Assembly: GCA_003225075.1 (NCBI GenBank)
Contig: QIAP01000042.1
Location: forward strand, 1 to 64,000
DNA from: Acidobacteriota bacterium
GTDB lineage: Bacteria > Acidobacteriota > Terriglobia > Terriglobales > Acidobacteriaceae
Reading direction: 5' to 3'
Length of the DNA stretch: 64,000 bases
Part shown: piece by piece, positions 26,604 to 36,745 of the stretch
Layout of the letters: every line of letters begins with the position of its first letter
Numbering within the stretch: the first letter of the stretch is position 1
Program-made: the position numbers and the translations under genes
Notes under the pieces: model-generated
The model's input: only the letters and a program-made list of their open reading frames with translations
The model's database searches: none
What the model was told of the DNA's origin: nothing

Positions 26604-27707
26604 ATGAAATTTCCACGGCCCACTCAGAATGCCTTCTCTGTTTGGCTTCTGATCCTCCCGCTCCTGATTGCGCTGGGCACGTCCACGAGCTTCTCCCAAG
26701 AATGTGCCGGATGTCTCAATTCGGGAGTACCGGCCACCCCCAACGGGAGTGGTTTTAGATCATCCAACTTGAGCTTTACTCCCTCTTCCTCTGCTCCCGA
26801 TCCCTGGACCATTCGCAAGCGGGTGGACGAGGTCACCGTCTTTTTTACCGTCACCAACCGGCACAAGTTTGTGGACGATCTTGGTGAAGAAGATGTCAAT
26901 GTGACTGACGATCGTAAGCCGGTGCCAAGACTTTCCGCTTTCGGGCACGAGCGCGACCTGCCGTTGCGCATGGGTCTGATGGTGGATACCAGCAACTCAA
27001 TCCATTATCGCTTTCGTTTTGAACAGGAGGCCGCCACCCGGTTCCTGCAAAAGATAGTGCGCCGAGAAATGGATCGCGCATTCGTAGTCGGCTTTTCCGA
27101 CCACGCCAATCTTACCCAGGACTATACCGATGATCCCGGGCAACTGGCGGCTGGGGTTTCCGCCTTGAAGTCCGAAGGCGGCACCGCCCTCTATGACGCC
27201 CTCCGCAGCGCTTGCGGAAAACTGGCGAGTGCAGGGGACAATGTCCCCATGGCCAGGACCCTTGTCGTCTTGAGTGATGGGGATGACAACGCGAGCAAGG
27301 CCACTCTTGAGCAGACGATCGAGAATGCGCAGCGTCACGAGGTTACTATTTACACCATCAGTACTAACAACTCCGGCACAATCAGACCCGGGGATAAAGT
27401 GCTAAAAGAGCTGGCGCTACAGACGGGAGGCCGGATGTTCACTCCGAATAGCGCCAAAGAAGTAGTGAAGGCATTTGCTTCTATTGAAGACGAGATGCGC
27501 AACCGATACGCGCTTTCCTATCGCCCCACCGATTTCGCTGAAAATGGCCGCTATCGCCGCATAGAGATTATCGCCCGCAAACTGAAAAAGCGGTTTCACG
27601 TCCACGCGCGCAAGGGCTATTACGCACCGCTGGCAGAGTTCCGGGAATTAGTGCCGCCCCAGGCAGGGATTCCGGCGGATTTAAACACCCCCGACCAGCG
27701 GCATTGA
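26604..27707 (+). CDS. Secreted VWFA-related acidobacterial-domain protein
   Basis: A 367-residue exported protein with a von Willebrand factor A fold. The start at ATG 26604 is chosen because TGAGGG lies about 7 bases upstream and the signal peptide (to about residue 31) starts there. A frame opening at 26454 would put 50 charged residues before it. The MIDAS motif is DTSNS beginning at Asp128, with later VVLSDGDDN and GGTALYDAL. The pattern matches the acidobacterial VWFA-related family (TIGR03436), expanded in this phylum. The role is probably adhesion or protein binding at the surface. Ligands are unknown. Confidence 0.88.
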   Translation: MKFPRPTQNAFSVWLLILPLLIALGTSTSFSQECAGCLNSGVPATPNGSGFRSSNLSFTPSSSAPDPWTIRKRVDEVTVFFTVTNRHKFVDDLGEEDVNVTDDRKPVPRLSAFGHERDLPLRMGLMVDTSNSIHYRFRFEQEAATRFLQKIVRREMDRAFVVGFSDHANLTQDYTDDPGQLAAGVSALKSEGGTALYDALRSACGKLASAGDNVPMARTLVVLSDGDDNASKATLEQTIENAQRHEVTIYTISTNNSGTIRPGDKVLKELALQTGGRMFTPNSAKEVVKAFASIEDEMRNRYALSYRPTDFAENGRYRRIEIIARKLKKRFHVHARKGYYAPLAEFRELVPPQAGIPADLNTPDQRH

Positions 27708-27727
27708 ACGGTTCTCTGTTAAAAGTA

Positions 27728-27762
27728 ATTCCCGAATTGATGCTTACTCTCGATTCGGGAAT
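27728..27762 (+). terminator. Hairpin after the VWFA gene
   Basis: A perfect 10-base-pair stem (ATTCCCGAAT with ATTCGGGAAT) closes a 15-nt loop 20 bases after the stop codon. No T-run follows, so intrinsic termination is possible but not proven. It may protect the mRNA 3' end. Confidence 0.45.
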
Positions 27763-27850
27763 ACACGGGTCGTATCTTTGGTAATCTCACCTGCACTCCT
27801 CAATCCTGAACAACGCCTTCCCGATGTAGAGGTAGCAGGGGTTAAGGCGC

Positions 27851-29865
27851 ATGCCGAAGACAGTCAGCCCGATCCCCCAAGACGCCGTACTGCAAATTCT
27901 GCTTATCGGTCATGGCGAAGAAAGCTTTTTTGTCATCCGTGATCTGTTAAGCAGAGGCAATTCCGCTACCCGTGCAGAGTTAGAACACGCAACCTCATAT
28001 GAAGAAGCATTACTTCGCATTGGAGAGACGGAGTACGACCTGATCCTGTTTGAATATGAAGCTCAGGATGGCATCGTTCTACAGTTGTTACCGGAGCTTC
28101 GCCGCCTCAATACGACTGTGCCTGTTATCTTTCTTGCCGAGTACGCGGACGAGGGTACCCTGGCGGAAATTATCGCAGCGGGAGCTTGCGATTTCGTCAA
28201 GAAATCTGAGTTGTGTGAGGAGTACCTTGGGCGCTCGATCCGATATGCGGTCAACCTCCACCGTAAACATCAGAAGCGCCAGCAAGCGGAAGAAATGCTG
28301 CGTAAACTCTTTCAGGCAGTCGAGCAATCTGCCGACCTTGTCATGATTACCGATCAGGCGGGATTAATTGAATATGTGAATCCCGCGTTCGAGACGCTTA
28401 CCGGTTATGCGAGCGAAGAGGTGGTCGGCAACACCGTTGCTTTATTGAAGTCGGCGGAACAAGCGCCGGGAATCTACGGAGAACTATGGGCCACAGTTCT
28501 GTCCGGCAAAGTCTTTCGCGGAACTCTTGCTAACTGCAAAAAGAATGGCGACATCTTCTATCTGGAGAAGACGATCACTCCCATTAGCGATACGGAAGGT
28601 AACATCACCCACTTTATCTGCAACGATCGTGACATCACTGAGCGGCGCAAGCTGGAGGCTCAGCTTCGGCAGGCTCAAAAGATGGATGCCATCGGACAGT
28701 TGGCGGGTGGCATCGCGCATGATTTCAATAACCTCTTGATGATTATCGGCAGTTATGCCGAATTGGCGCTGGACTCTATTGATTCCGATAGCCACCTGCG
28801 TCACAACATTGCGGAGATACAGAAAGCAGCGCATCGGGCCGCAGACCTCGCACGGAAACTGCTGGCTTTCAGTCGTAAACAGATGCAGGTGCTGCAAGTG
28901 TTAGATCTAAGCGCGGTGACCACCAAAATGGGCAAGATGGTGCCCCGTTTGATCGGCGAACACATTGATTTAATGGTGATTCCCACAGACGATCTTTGGA
29001 AAGTCAAAGCTGACCCGGTCCAGATAGAACAAATCCTCATGAACCTGGCCACCAACGCAAGAGATGCGATGCCCGACGGTGGCAATCTTGCAATTGAGAC
29101 CTCAAATGTTCGGGTGGACGAGGCCTATATTCAGCGGCACGCGATGGTGCCCATAGGAGATTACGTGCTGTTGACGGCCAGCGATTCGGGCCAGGGAATC
29201 GATTCCAAAGACTTGTCTCACATTTTTGAGCGCATTCTTTACGACCAAAGAAAAAGGCAAGGGCACGGGTCTGGGTCTGGCGACGGTATACGGCATCGTC
29301 AAACAGAATGCCGGCTTTATATGGGTGTATAGCGAGCGCGGGATGGGCACCATCTTCAAGATTTATCTGCCTCGAGTTCACGAAACACAAGTTGCTCCGA
29401 AAGTTGCTCTTAGCAATCCGGGGATCCATTTGAATGGAAACGAAACCATACTCCTAGTAGAGGACGAACCAGCACTCAGGCAAGCCACCACAAAATTTCT
29501 TAAAGGCGCTGGCTACAGTGTGCTGGAGGCACGAGATGGTCAGGACGCGGTTGAAGTGGCCGAGGGCCATTCCGGTCCAATTCACATCGCGGTGAGCGAT
29601 GTGGTGATGCCGCGCGCATGAGTGGCGTTCAACTGGCTGAGCACCTCGCAATCATCCGACCTGAGACGAAAGTCTTGTTTGTTTCCGGGTATGCTGAAAG
29701 AAACGTTTTGCAACGTGGAACTGCCATTCGACGAGCGCGGTTCCTGCAAAAACCCTTTGGTCTTAAAGTTCTGGCACAAAAATACAGCAAGTGCTGAAAA
29801 CCAAGCCCGGGCAGTCACGGGCTGAGGCCACCACAGTTCCAGCCATCACCATAGCTCCCGTATAA
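27851..29865 (+). pseudogene. Frameshifted hybrid sensor histidine kinase (receiver-PAS-HisKA-HATPase-receiver)
   Basis: The order is an N-terminal receiver (its acceptor position reads LFEYE, Glu in place of Asp), a PAS domain (about residues 150-270), a HisKA box (GGIAHDFNNLL) and an HATPase with N and G1 boxes. In the intact frame the catalytic part breaks near 29235. HIFE is followed by out-of-frame RILYDQ, while [20 protein letters not shown] continues one base later (frame 29226-29621). That frame, which includes a second receiver ([16 protein letters not shown]), stops at 29621. SGVQLAEHLAIIRPE continues from 29618 in the first frame. A third shift near 29780 moves the end (KIQQVLKTKPG) to a stop at 29863. 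Three small indels in one gene suggest decay or sequencing error. Function is probably lost. Confidence 0.75.
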
Positions 29866-29888
29866 TTGAAATTCTGCGGAATTCCTAC

Positions 29889-31754
29889 ATGAATCTGCCT
29901 GTAGCGCTACGGGAGCGTAATTCCATTGCCGAGCCGTCCTTCTCAGACCCTGCTGCCGGGTTTCATCTTCGTCCTAGCCTATGTCTGCTGATGATTACAG
30001 GTTTTTGGCTGGTTATTTATGTTGCTGGGATGTGCATGCCGGCCCTCCTTGACGACGCCGACACCCAACACGCCGAGGTGGCACGCGAAATGATTGTGCG
30101 ACACGATTGGGCGACCCTGTATGCCAATGGCATTCGTTATATGGAGAAGGCGCCTTTGATGTATTGGGGAATCGCCGGCAGCCTTGTTCTCTTTGGAAAG
30201 AGCGAATGGGCTGTCCGGCTACCCGTCGTACTGTGGATGCTGGCCTTGTTTTACGCCACCTACTGGGTCGGACGGAAAATCTACGATGAAAGCGCCGGAC
30301 TCTATTCGGCTCTGATAATGGCGACGGCCTTCGGCCCTTATATCTACACCCGCTTTTTAATCCCGGACACGCTTGTAGGCTTGTGGCTGCTGCTTGGATT
30401 TTTCTTCTTCCTGGAGACTTTGGAGGAGACCCCGCCCTCACGTCTGGCTTGTTGGGGACTAGCTGTAAGCTGTGCCCTGAACGTACTTACCAAGGGCTTG
30501 ATCGGATTAGTCTTCCCGGTGGCGGTGATCGCTTTTTACTTGATCTTGACCGGTAACCTGCGGCACATTCTGCGACTGCGGCTGATCTCGAGCACTGCTA
30601 TCTTTCTGCTGGTCGCAGCACCTTGGCACATCCTGGCGGCGATGCGCAACCCCGACCAAGGCGGGGTTCGCGGTTTTTTGTGGCTCTATTTCGTGAATGA
30701 GCACTTTCTGCGGTATTTGAACAAACGGGTGCCGCGTGACTACGACACTGTTCCTCTTCTAATTTTCTGGGGACTGCTGGTGTTATGGCTCCTGCCATGG
30801 AGCGCGTTCTTGCCGCAAGCCCTGAAACAGGTTCCCTTGCGCTGGCGAGAGGTGCGATCAAGACTCGACCCACGTCAAAGAGCCAATCTGCTGTTCGCTC
30901 TTTGGATCATGGTCATCGTAGTATTCTTTAGTTTTTCGACTCGCCAGGAGTACTACACAATTCCTGCAATACCGGCCATGGCGCTGCTGGTCGGCGCATG
31001 GTTCTCACGGGAGGCTGAGTCGCCGGCTAACAGCGCTGATCGTCGCGCGGGCAGGATTTCTTCCGCCATTCTGTTCGGGCTGGGGTCTCTGGGATTTGTT
31101 GTCAGTATGTTGCTGCTGATTCTATCCAAGCCGCCTTCGCCCGGAACGGATCTCTCGGAACTATTGAAAAGGAATCCGGAAGTTTACACCCTCTCCTTTG
31201 GACACTTCCTTGACCTTACGCCCCAGGCCATGGGGGCGTTTCGCGGACCGTTATTAGGCGCCGCCCTTGCCTTGTTGCTCGGAACCGGCTTGAACTGGAT
31301 GCTTCGCCGGGGCGGACGTCCCGCAGCAGGGAACTTTGCGCTGGCGGTGATGATGATCGGCCTGCTCGCCTGCGTGCACTCGGCATTCGTGACTTTCTCG
31401 CCAATCCTATCTTCCAAGCAGCTGGCTATTGCGATCGAGCAGCATTACCGGCCAGGGGACGTAATTGTCGTAGATGGCGAATACGAGAGCGCTTCCAGCT
31501 TGAATTTTTACATCGGTATTCCACTGCGCATCTTGCACGAGCCCTCAAGTGGCCTGTGGTACGGCTCGCACTTTCCCGATGCTCCGCATGTCTTCGAAAC
31601 CCCGGCGTCCTTCGCGTCCCTTTGGGCTGGGCCGGCGCGCATCTTTTTATGGAGTGACCAGGAAACGCCTAAGGAATTAGAGGGCGAAAAGTTCTATGTA
31701 TTGGCGCGCGATGGAGGGAAGTTTATCTTTACCAATCAGGACCTGAAGCGTTGA
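29889..31754 (+). CDS. Membrane glycosyltransferase of GT39/ArnT type
   Basis: Large integral-membrane protein of 621 residues with about 10-12 helices, using a polyprenyl-phosphate sugar donor. After the first helix comes the acidic loop LLDDADTQHAEVAREM, where the GT-C catalytic Asp lies, followed by GIRYMEKAPLMYW. The C-terminal soluble part (after about 490) ends in a periplasmic-type domain. ArnT and protein mannosyltransferases share this plan. The acceptor here is unknown. The next gene, a GT21-like transferase, starts 40 bases on in the same direction, so they may share a transcript and a lipid-linked product. No good ribosome binding site is visible before ATG 29889. Confidence 0.83.
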   Translation: MNLPVALRERNSIAEPSFSDPAAGFHLRPSLCLLMITGFWLVIYVAGMCMPALLDDADTQHAEVAREMIVRHDWATLYANGIRYMEKAPLMYWGIAGSLVLFGKSEWAVRLPVVLWMLALFYATYWVGRKIYDESAGLYSALIMATAFGPYIYTRFLIPDTLVGLWLLLGFFFFLETLEETPPSRLACWGLAVSCALNVLTKGLIGLVFPVAVIAFYLILTGNLRHILRLRLISSTAIFLLVAAPWHILAAMRNPDQGGVRGFLWLYFVNEHFLRYLNKRVPRDYDTVPLLIFWGLLVLWLLPWSAFLPQALKQVPLRWREVRSRLDPRQRANLLFALWIMVIVVFFSFSTRQEYYTIPAIPAMALLVGAWFSREAESPANSADRRAGRISSAILFGLGSLGFVVSMLLLILSKPPSPGTDLSELLKRNPEVYTLSFGHFLDLTPQAMGAFRGPLLGAALALLLGTGLNWMLRRGGRPAAGNFALAVMMIGLLACVHSAFVTFSPILSSKQLAIAIEQHYRPGDVIVVDGEYESASSLNFYIGIPLRILHEPSSGLWYGSHFPDAPHVFETPASFASLWAGPARIFLWSDQETPKELEGEKFYVLARDGGKFIFTNQDLKR

Positions 31755-31794
31755 CTTCTGCTGTTATGCCGATAGCGCGAACCTGATTAAGAAA

Positions 31795-33054
31795 ATGATT
31801 CGTGTTTTATTAAGCATTCTTTCTTATCGCGTGTTGTCGTTACTCGTCATCTGGCGTGTTCTGCTGCTGATTGCGATCATTGGCACGCTAAGTTCCACCG
31901 TTTTCCTTGGCCTGGTACTGTTCGCGGCGCTTCGTTATCGTCGGCAGGCGCTTGCAGCGACATTAGCGACTGAGGTGCTCCCGCGATCTTCTTTTCCAGC
32001 TGTCACTGTGCTGAAGCCGGTCCACGGAGCGGAACCACAGCTCCGAGAAAATCTGGAGAGATTCTTCCAACAGGACTATCCCGATTTCGAAATCATCTTT
32101 GGCGCCCGCGCCGCGGAGGATGCAGCACTCAAGATCGCGGAAGAGCTTCAGCGACGCTATCCGAACGTGAAGTCACGCATCGTTGTTTCCGGTGTGCCTA
32201 CTTGGCCGAATGCGAAGGTCTTCTCGCTCAACAAGATGCTGCAGGCATCGTCGAACCCCTACGTGGTCCTAAGCGACAGTGACGTAGAGGTTCGCCCCGA
32301 TTTCTTGCGCAACATCGTCGCGCCATTGCTGGATTCGAAGGTAGGCCTCGTAACCTGCTTATACCGGGGTATCCCAGCGCAAGATTTCTGGTCGGTGTTG
32401 GAGGCACTGGGAATGTCAGTGGAAATGCCCTCTGGCGTTGTGGTGGCTGACATGATGGAAGGAATGCGGTTCGCACTCGGCTTGGCCATAGCAACGCGCC
32501 GGGATGCACTCGCCGCCATCGGCGGTATCGGATCTACCGCAGACTATTATTCCGACGATTTCGTGTTAGGCAACGAGGTTTGGGCAGCGGGATATAAGGT
32601 TGTTTTGTCCCACTATATTGTGGGACACGTGCTGCTTCCCCGTTCTGTAAGACAGACGCTAGGCGATCAACTACGATGGATGAAAAGCACCCGCTACTCT
32701 CGTCCAAAAGGGCACCTGGGCACCAGCCTCACCTTTGCCGTGCCATTCGGGATGCTGGGATTCGTCGCGGCCACGGCGCTGGGGCATGCATATCTCGGCT
32801 TTGGCCTCTTTGTGGCGTCATTCCTTAATCGCATGATTCAGTCGGTGAGCGTGGGATGGGGAGTCGTTGGTGACCCGAGAGCTTTGAGCTTATGCTGGCT
32901 TTACCCCTTGCGGGACCTAGCGGGATTTCTTACGTGGGCGGCTAGTTACGCGAGCGGCAGTTTCACGTGGCGAGGGGAAACATATCGTTTTACCGAGGGC
33001 GGAAGAATCATTCCACAACACCGGCCCGCACAACCCGCTGCTGAGCAGCCGTAA
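31795..33054 (+). CDS. GT21/HpnI-like membrane glycosyltransferase
   Basis: Ceramide-glucosyltransferase-like GT2-fold enzyme of 419 residues, family of hopanoid-associated HpnI. A membrane helix at the N-terminus precedes the catalytic domain: VTVLKPVHGAEP start, LSDSDVEVRP metal-binding DxD-type motif, DDFVLG base, and QLRWMKSTRY for the (Q/R)xxRW motif. C-terminal helices complete the fold. Substrate may be hopanoid, ceramide or diacylglycerol. Its last 47 bases overlap the end of the convergent epimerase gene. A second paralogue lies at 34287-35459. Confidence 0.87.
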   Translation: MIRVLLSILSYRVLSLLVIWRVLLLIAIIGTLSSTVFLGLVLFAALRYRRQALAATLATEVLPRSSFPAVTVLKPVHGAEPQLRENLERFFQQDYPDFEIIFGARAAEDAALKIAEELQRRYPNVKSRIVVSGVPTWPNAKVFSLNKMLQASSNPYVVLSDSDVEVRPDFLRNIVAPLLDSKVGLVTCLYRGIPAQDFWSVLEALGMSVEMPSGVVVADMMEGMRFALGLAIATRRDALAAIGGIGSTADYYSDDFVLGNEVWAAGYKVVLSHYIVGHVLLPRSVRQTLGDQLRWMKSTRYSRPKGHLGTSLTFAVPFGMLGFVAATALGHAYLGFGLFVASFLNRMIQSVSVGWGVVGDPRALSLCWLYPLRDLAGFLTWAASYASGSFTWRGETYRFTEGGRIIPQHRPAQPAAEQP

Positions 33055-34042
33055 CCGGTATCGCCGTGGACGTAATGAGTTCCTCGCGGCGGTTTGCAAC
33101 GACTCGACTGATAATTTCGCGTAATCTTACCCGTGGCGCGTAACCAATCAGCCGGGAAATTTTATCGATGTTGGGAACTCGACGCTCCATGTCCTCGAAC
33201 CCCGGCTGGTACGCCTCGTCGTAAGGAATCAGTCGAATCCCTGACTTGCTGTGCGCTAGCTTCTTCACCAGTTCGGCCAGTTCATACATCGAGACTTCTT
33301 CAGGATTACCTATGTTGAAGACTTGCCCAATCGCATCTGGATGCTCCATCAGTGCAAGCAGAGCGCGCACCACGTCAGCTACATCGGCGAAACACCGGGT
33401 TTGGCGGCCATCTCCAAACACCGTGATTGGCAACCCCTTAAGCGCCTGATCCACAAAGCGCGGCAGCACCATGCCATAGTAACCAGTCTGACGTGGTCCG
33501 GTTGTGTTAAACAATCGAGCGATGACTACGGGCAGTGCCTGCGTTCTGTAATAGGAGAGAGCAAGAAATTCGTCGATGGCTTTCGAGCACGCGTAGCTCC
33601 AACGGCTCTTGATGGTGGGGCCGTACACCACATCGTCGTCTTCGGTGAACGGGACTTTATTACTCTTACCGTAGACCTCCGAGGTAGATGCGATCAGGCA
33701 AAGCTTGCCGTAGCGAGCTGCCTGCGACAGCACATTATGGCTTCCTAGCACGTTGGTTTCTATTGTCTCCACTGGGGCATTGATGATTTTTTGCACTCCG
33801 ACGACGGCCGCCAAATGAAAGATCACGTCGGCCTTCCTCACCAGCGGCTCCAGTCTGGCAGCATCCAAAACTGAGCCCACAGTCATGTGAAAATCTTCAC
33901 GATCCTGGAGATGTGCGATGTTCTCGACGCGACCAGTGGATAGATCGTCGACGACGGATACTTCATCTCCCCGAGCGAGCAATGCCTCGCACAAGTGACT
34001 GCCAATAAAACCGGCACCTCCAGTAACCAGAACTCGGCTCAT
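33008..34042 (-). CDS. NAD-dependent epimerase/dehydratase (extended SDR)
   Basis: Nucleotide-sugar-modifying enzyme of 344 residues. It has a Rossmann signature (VTGGAGFIGSHL at about 5-16), the Ser-Tyr-Lys active site with TSEVYG and YACSK, and an RLFNTTGPRQ substrate block. The pattern fits GalE, UDP-glucuronate decarboxylase or GDP-sugar dehydratase types. I cannot distinguish them. It shares its 3' end with the plus-strand glycosyltransferase (47-base convergent overlap) and lies downstream of the second HpnI-like gene on its strand. Together they suggest sugar activation and transfer to a lipid. Confidence 0.87.
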   Translation of the reverse strand: MSRVLVTGGAGFIGSHLCEALLARGDEVSVVDDLSTGRVENIAHLQDREDFHMTVGSVLDAARLEPLVRKADVIFHLAAVVGVQKIINAPVETIETNVLGSHNVLSQAARYGKLCLIASTSEVYGKSNKVPFTEDDDVVYGPTIKSRWSYACSKAIDEFLALSYYRTQALPVVIARLFNTTGPRQTGYYGMVLPRFVDQALKGLPITVFGDGRQTRCFADVADVVRALLALMEHPDAIGQVFNIGNPEEVSMYELAELVKKLAHSKSGIRLIPYDEAYQPGFEDMERRVPNIDKISRLIGYAPRVRLREIISRVVANRREELITSTAIPVTAAQQRVVRAGVVE

Positions 34043-34149
34043 ATGTATGACCTTTATCTAAGAAGACGCGGTAGGCCAGTCATCAAGGCCAGTCCGCGAG
34101 AAGCACAAACCTCTAATTCTAATGGAACGTAAATCTATGTAAAGACACG

Positions 34150-34194
34150 AGGCGTTAGGTAGCGTCTTAAAGTATTAAGATACTACCGACGCCT
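34150..34194. repeat. 45-nt imperfect palindrome upstream of the epimerase gene
   Basis: Nested arms AGGCGT, GGTAG and TCTTAA pair with TTAAGA, CTACC and ACGCCT across a 4-nt loop (17 base pairs with small internal loops). It sits in the 245-base gap between two minus-strand genes. There is no U-run on either side, so terminator use is uncertain. An operator or a REP-like element is also possible. Confidence 0.6.
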
Positions 34195-34286
34195 AGTGTT
34201 CACAAGTAGCGGACCGTCAGCGGATGCGGTATTGGCCGAAATGCAGTGTTTAAAGACATACCCCAGGCGTCCGACAAACTGTCAAC

Positions 34287-35459
34287 CTACAGGCTCATTC
34301 GCACCATTTTGCCGTGCTTCAAAAGGAACGTATCCCCGCGCCAGGTTACCGTGTGACCGGTCAAACTGAGAACCCAGATTGCCGGAGCGATTAAGTCTCG
34401 CAGAGGAATTAGCCATGAGTGATCAATAATCTGCCGGTCCCGCAATACTACGCCTCCCACCAACCATGCGACTGAAAGACGTAACCCTAGTGCAATAGCA
34501 AGCAGTCCCCACGCCCACCCGGCGCCGCGAGTTACTAACAAATTTACGAAGGCCCAGGGAAATCCGAACGTAACCAGCAATCCCATGTAACCCCAGCGCC
34601 GGGAATCGCGAATGCTGCGAGCCCACCGCAATTGATGGCGGACATACTCCCGTAATGAGTAGTCAGGTAAGAACGTTTCCACAATTACCTCCGAAAGACA
34701 TACGCGGTAGCCGTGCGCGGCCAAGCGACGGCCGATCTCATAGTCATCCGCCAGGTAATCCGCAATGCTTTCAAAGCCGCCAATGGCCTCCAGATCACGA
34801 CGGCGGAACGCTAACGTCGAGCCCAACCCAAAGCGCATACCGCCCTCGATCTGACGCGCCGCCAGCACACCTGCGCAGAAATCCGTGCTGATACCCAGCG
34901 ATTCCAGGCGCGATCCCAGGGTTGGAGCCGCTACCCCGCGGTAGAGGCAGGTAACCATTCCGACCGTAGGATCGCTCAACGGCTGGAGCACCCTTCGCAA
35001 GTAATCCCGTTCCACGCGAATATCGCTATCATTAACGATCAAATTTTCATAACGCGCGACGGGCAGCATTTGCGCCAGGTTGCTCACCTTGATGTTCGCT
35101 CCCAGGTTCTGCTCGCAGATAACAAGTTGGATGGCGAGCCGCGGGAATTCCGTCTTCAGGCGCTCAACCGTCTCCACCGCCGCATCATTTTGAACGTTTA
35201 CGCCGAAGACGATTTCGTATTCCGGATAGTCCTGCACACAATGACTTCGAAGGCTCTGGTAGATTTCAGGGTCAGCACCTCGCAAAGGTTTCAGGATGGA
35301 AACAGGTTGTATCGGGCGGGCGCTCCCGGCCGCCGATTTTGACTTTCTCATTCCGCGCAAGAATCCGACGGCACTCCACAAGCAGAGCGTGAAATACGCA
35401 ATGCTCGCGATCGTGCCCATTGCAGCGATCACTTCGATTGCTTGGCGGGCGTGATGCAT
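34287..35459 (-). CDS. GT21/HpnI-like membrane glycosyltransferase (second paralogue)
   Basis: A 390-residue enzyme built like the HpnI/ceramide glucosyltransferase group. It has an N-terminal helix, VSILKPLRGADPE, the NDSDIRVERDYL metal-binding motif, DDYEIG, QLRWARSIRDSRR, and C-terminal membrane helices. It shares LVxxxVTCLYRG and the DxD and QxxRW blocks with the plus-strand paralogue 2.5 kb away, but the two are clearly diverged. It starts 9 bases after the stop of the upstream MacB-like permease, so the two are probably cotranscribed. I infer a role in making or modifying a membrane glycolipid that the permeases may help move. Confidence 0.88.
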   Translation of the reverse strand: MHHARQAIEVIAAMGTIASIAYFTLCLWSAVGFLRGMRKSKSAAGSARPIQPVSILKPLRGADPEIYQSLRSHCVQDYPEYEIVFGVNVQNDAAVETVERLKTEFPRLAIQLVICEQNLGANIKVSNLAQMLPVARYENLIVNDSDIRVERDYLRRVLQPLSDPTVGMVTCLYRGVAAPTLGSRLESLGISTDFCAGVLAARQIEGGMRFGLGSTLAFRRRDLEAIGGFESIADYLADDYEIGRRLAAHGYRVCLSEVIVETFLPDYSLREYVRHQLRWARSIRDSRRWGYMGLLVTFGFPWAFVNLLVTRGAGWAWGLLAIALGLRLSVAWLVGGVVLRDRQIIDHSWLIPLRDLIAPAIWVLSLTGHTVTWRGDTFLLKHGKMVRMSL

Positions 35460-35468
35460 CTTTTGAGA

Positions 35469-36731
35469 TTATTCGTAGCGCAGCGACTCGATGGGATCCA
35501 GATTGGCTGCCTTCCATGCCGGATAGATTCCGAACAGTAACCCTTCCACGGCCGCGGCAGTGAAGCCGAAGCTCGCCCAAAACACTGACATTCGTGCCGG
35601 CAATGAACTCCAGATTGCCGGAATCGTCCAGGTGATGATCGCGCCCAGCAACACACCCAGAATCCCGCCAATGGCGGTGAGTGTGATTGCTTCGAGCGTG
35701 AACTGGAGCAGGATGTCGCGCTTGCGCGCGCCAATCGCCTTACGTACGCCAATCTCCCGCGTGCGCTCCGTGACCGATACCAACATAATGTTCATTACAC
35801 CCACTCCGCCTACGATAAGTCCAACGCTCGATACGGCAAACATAAAAATGAAGACCGCTCCTGTGATCTGGTTCCACACGTCTGAGAGCGAATCCTGTGT
35901 AAATATCGAAAAATTGTCGGGCTTGTCAGGAGCTACCTTACGGCGGCGGCGCAGCAACTCACGCATCTCATCCATGGCCTTGGGCATATCTTCGTGGGAT
36001 GTGGCTTTGACAACGATCCAGTATTGCTTCAGCTCAGGATGAAGTTTGCGGAATGTACTGAGTGGAAAATAGACAACATTGTCCGCGGGATTTTTGCCGC
36101 TCGCAAGAACGTCCTTACGCCGCTCTGCTACTCCGATGACAGTAAACATCTGGCCTTCAATGTTGATTTCTTTCCCCAGCACTTGCTCATTAGGAAATAA
36201 TTCCTCAGCCGTGTCCCTGCCAAGAACGATCACGGGCGCGTGGTGTTCGTCATCGACTTCAGTGGGCCACCTTCCCATCGACAACTGTATGTCGTACACG
36301 TCTTTGAAGGCGCCGCTATTACCTTCGAGAATAGTGTTCTTGGCCCGGCGGTTGCCATACTTCACTACGTAAGTACCCTGACCAAATTCCGGGTGAACGT
36401 ATTGCAGAATCGAGGTTACCGCCTTCACGTGCGGCAGGTCTTTCATGGCCAGGCCGTCCTCGAAGCTCAGTTCCTTACGCTTGCGCATTTCCTCTGTGGG
36501 TCGGCCAAACTTGAAAGGCTGAACATGGAAAGCGAAAACCATGTTCGATCCCAGGCTGCTGATGACTTGCCGCACATTGTCATTCAACCCGCGCACGATC
36601 GATGAGATCCCGATCACGACGGCGACTCCGATTACAATGCCAAGCACGGTCAACCCGGACCGCAATTTATTGCTGACAATGGTGTCCAGGGCCATCTGGA
36701 CAATCTCACCGTAATCGCCTTTACGCATCAT
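35469..36731 (-). CDS. MacB-like ABC transporter permease (no ATPase domain)
   Basis: Membrane subunit of 420 residues from the start at 36731. A first helix after [17 protein letters not shown] is followed by a large periplasmic domain (about 60-285) and three C-terminal helices with the FtsX signature ([23 protein letters not shown]). The N-terminal ATP-binding domain of MacB is missing, so an ATPase must be supplied elsewhere. It is the second of two similar permeases on the minus strand, followed by an HpnI-like gene 9 bases on. The earliest start of the frame, 36758, adds nine residues without ribosome binding evidence. Confidence 0.9.
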   Translation of the reverse strand: MMRKGDYGEIVQMALDTIVSNKLRSGLTVLGIVIGVAVVIGISSIVRGLNDNVRQVISSLGSNMVFAFHVQPFKFGRPTEEMRKRKELSFEDGLAMKDLPHVKAVTSILQYVHPEFGQGTYVVKYGNRRAKNTILEGNSGAFKDVYDIQLSMGRWPTEVDDEHHAPVIVLGRDTAEELFPNEQVLGKEINIEGQMFTVIGVAERRKDVLASGKNPADNVVYFPLSTFRKLHPELKQYWIVVKATSHEDMPKAMDEMRELLRRRRKVAPDKPDNFSIFTQDSLSDVWNQITGAVFIFMFAVSSVGLIVGGVGVMNIMLVSVTERTREIGVRKAIGARKRDILLQFTLEAITLTAIGGILGVLLGAIITWTIPAIWSSLPARMSVFWASFGFTAAAVEGLLFGIYPAWKAANLDPIESLRYE

Positions 36732-36745
36732 GAAAACGCCTGGCA

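Noticed and set aside
29600-29630. Programmed frameshift in the hybrid kinase
   Set aside because: There is no slippery heptamer or downstream structure at each of the three sites, and three independent shifts fit decay or error better.
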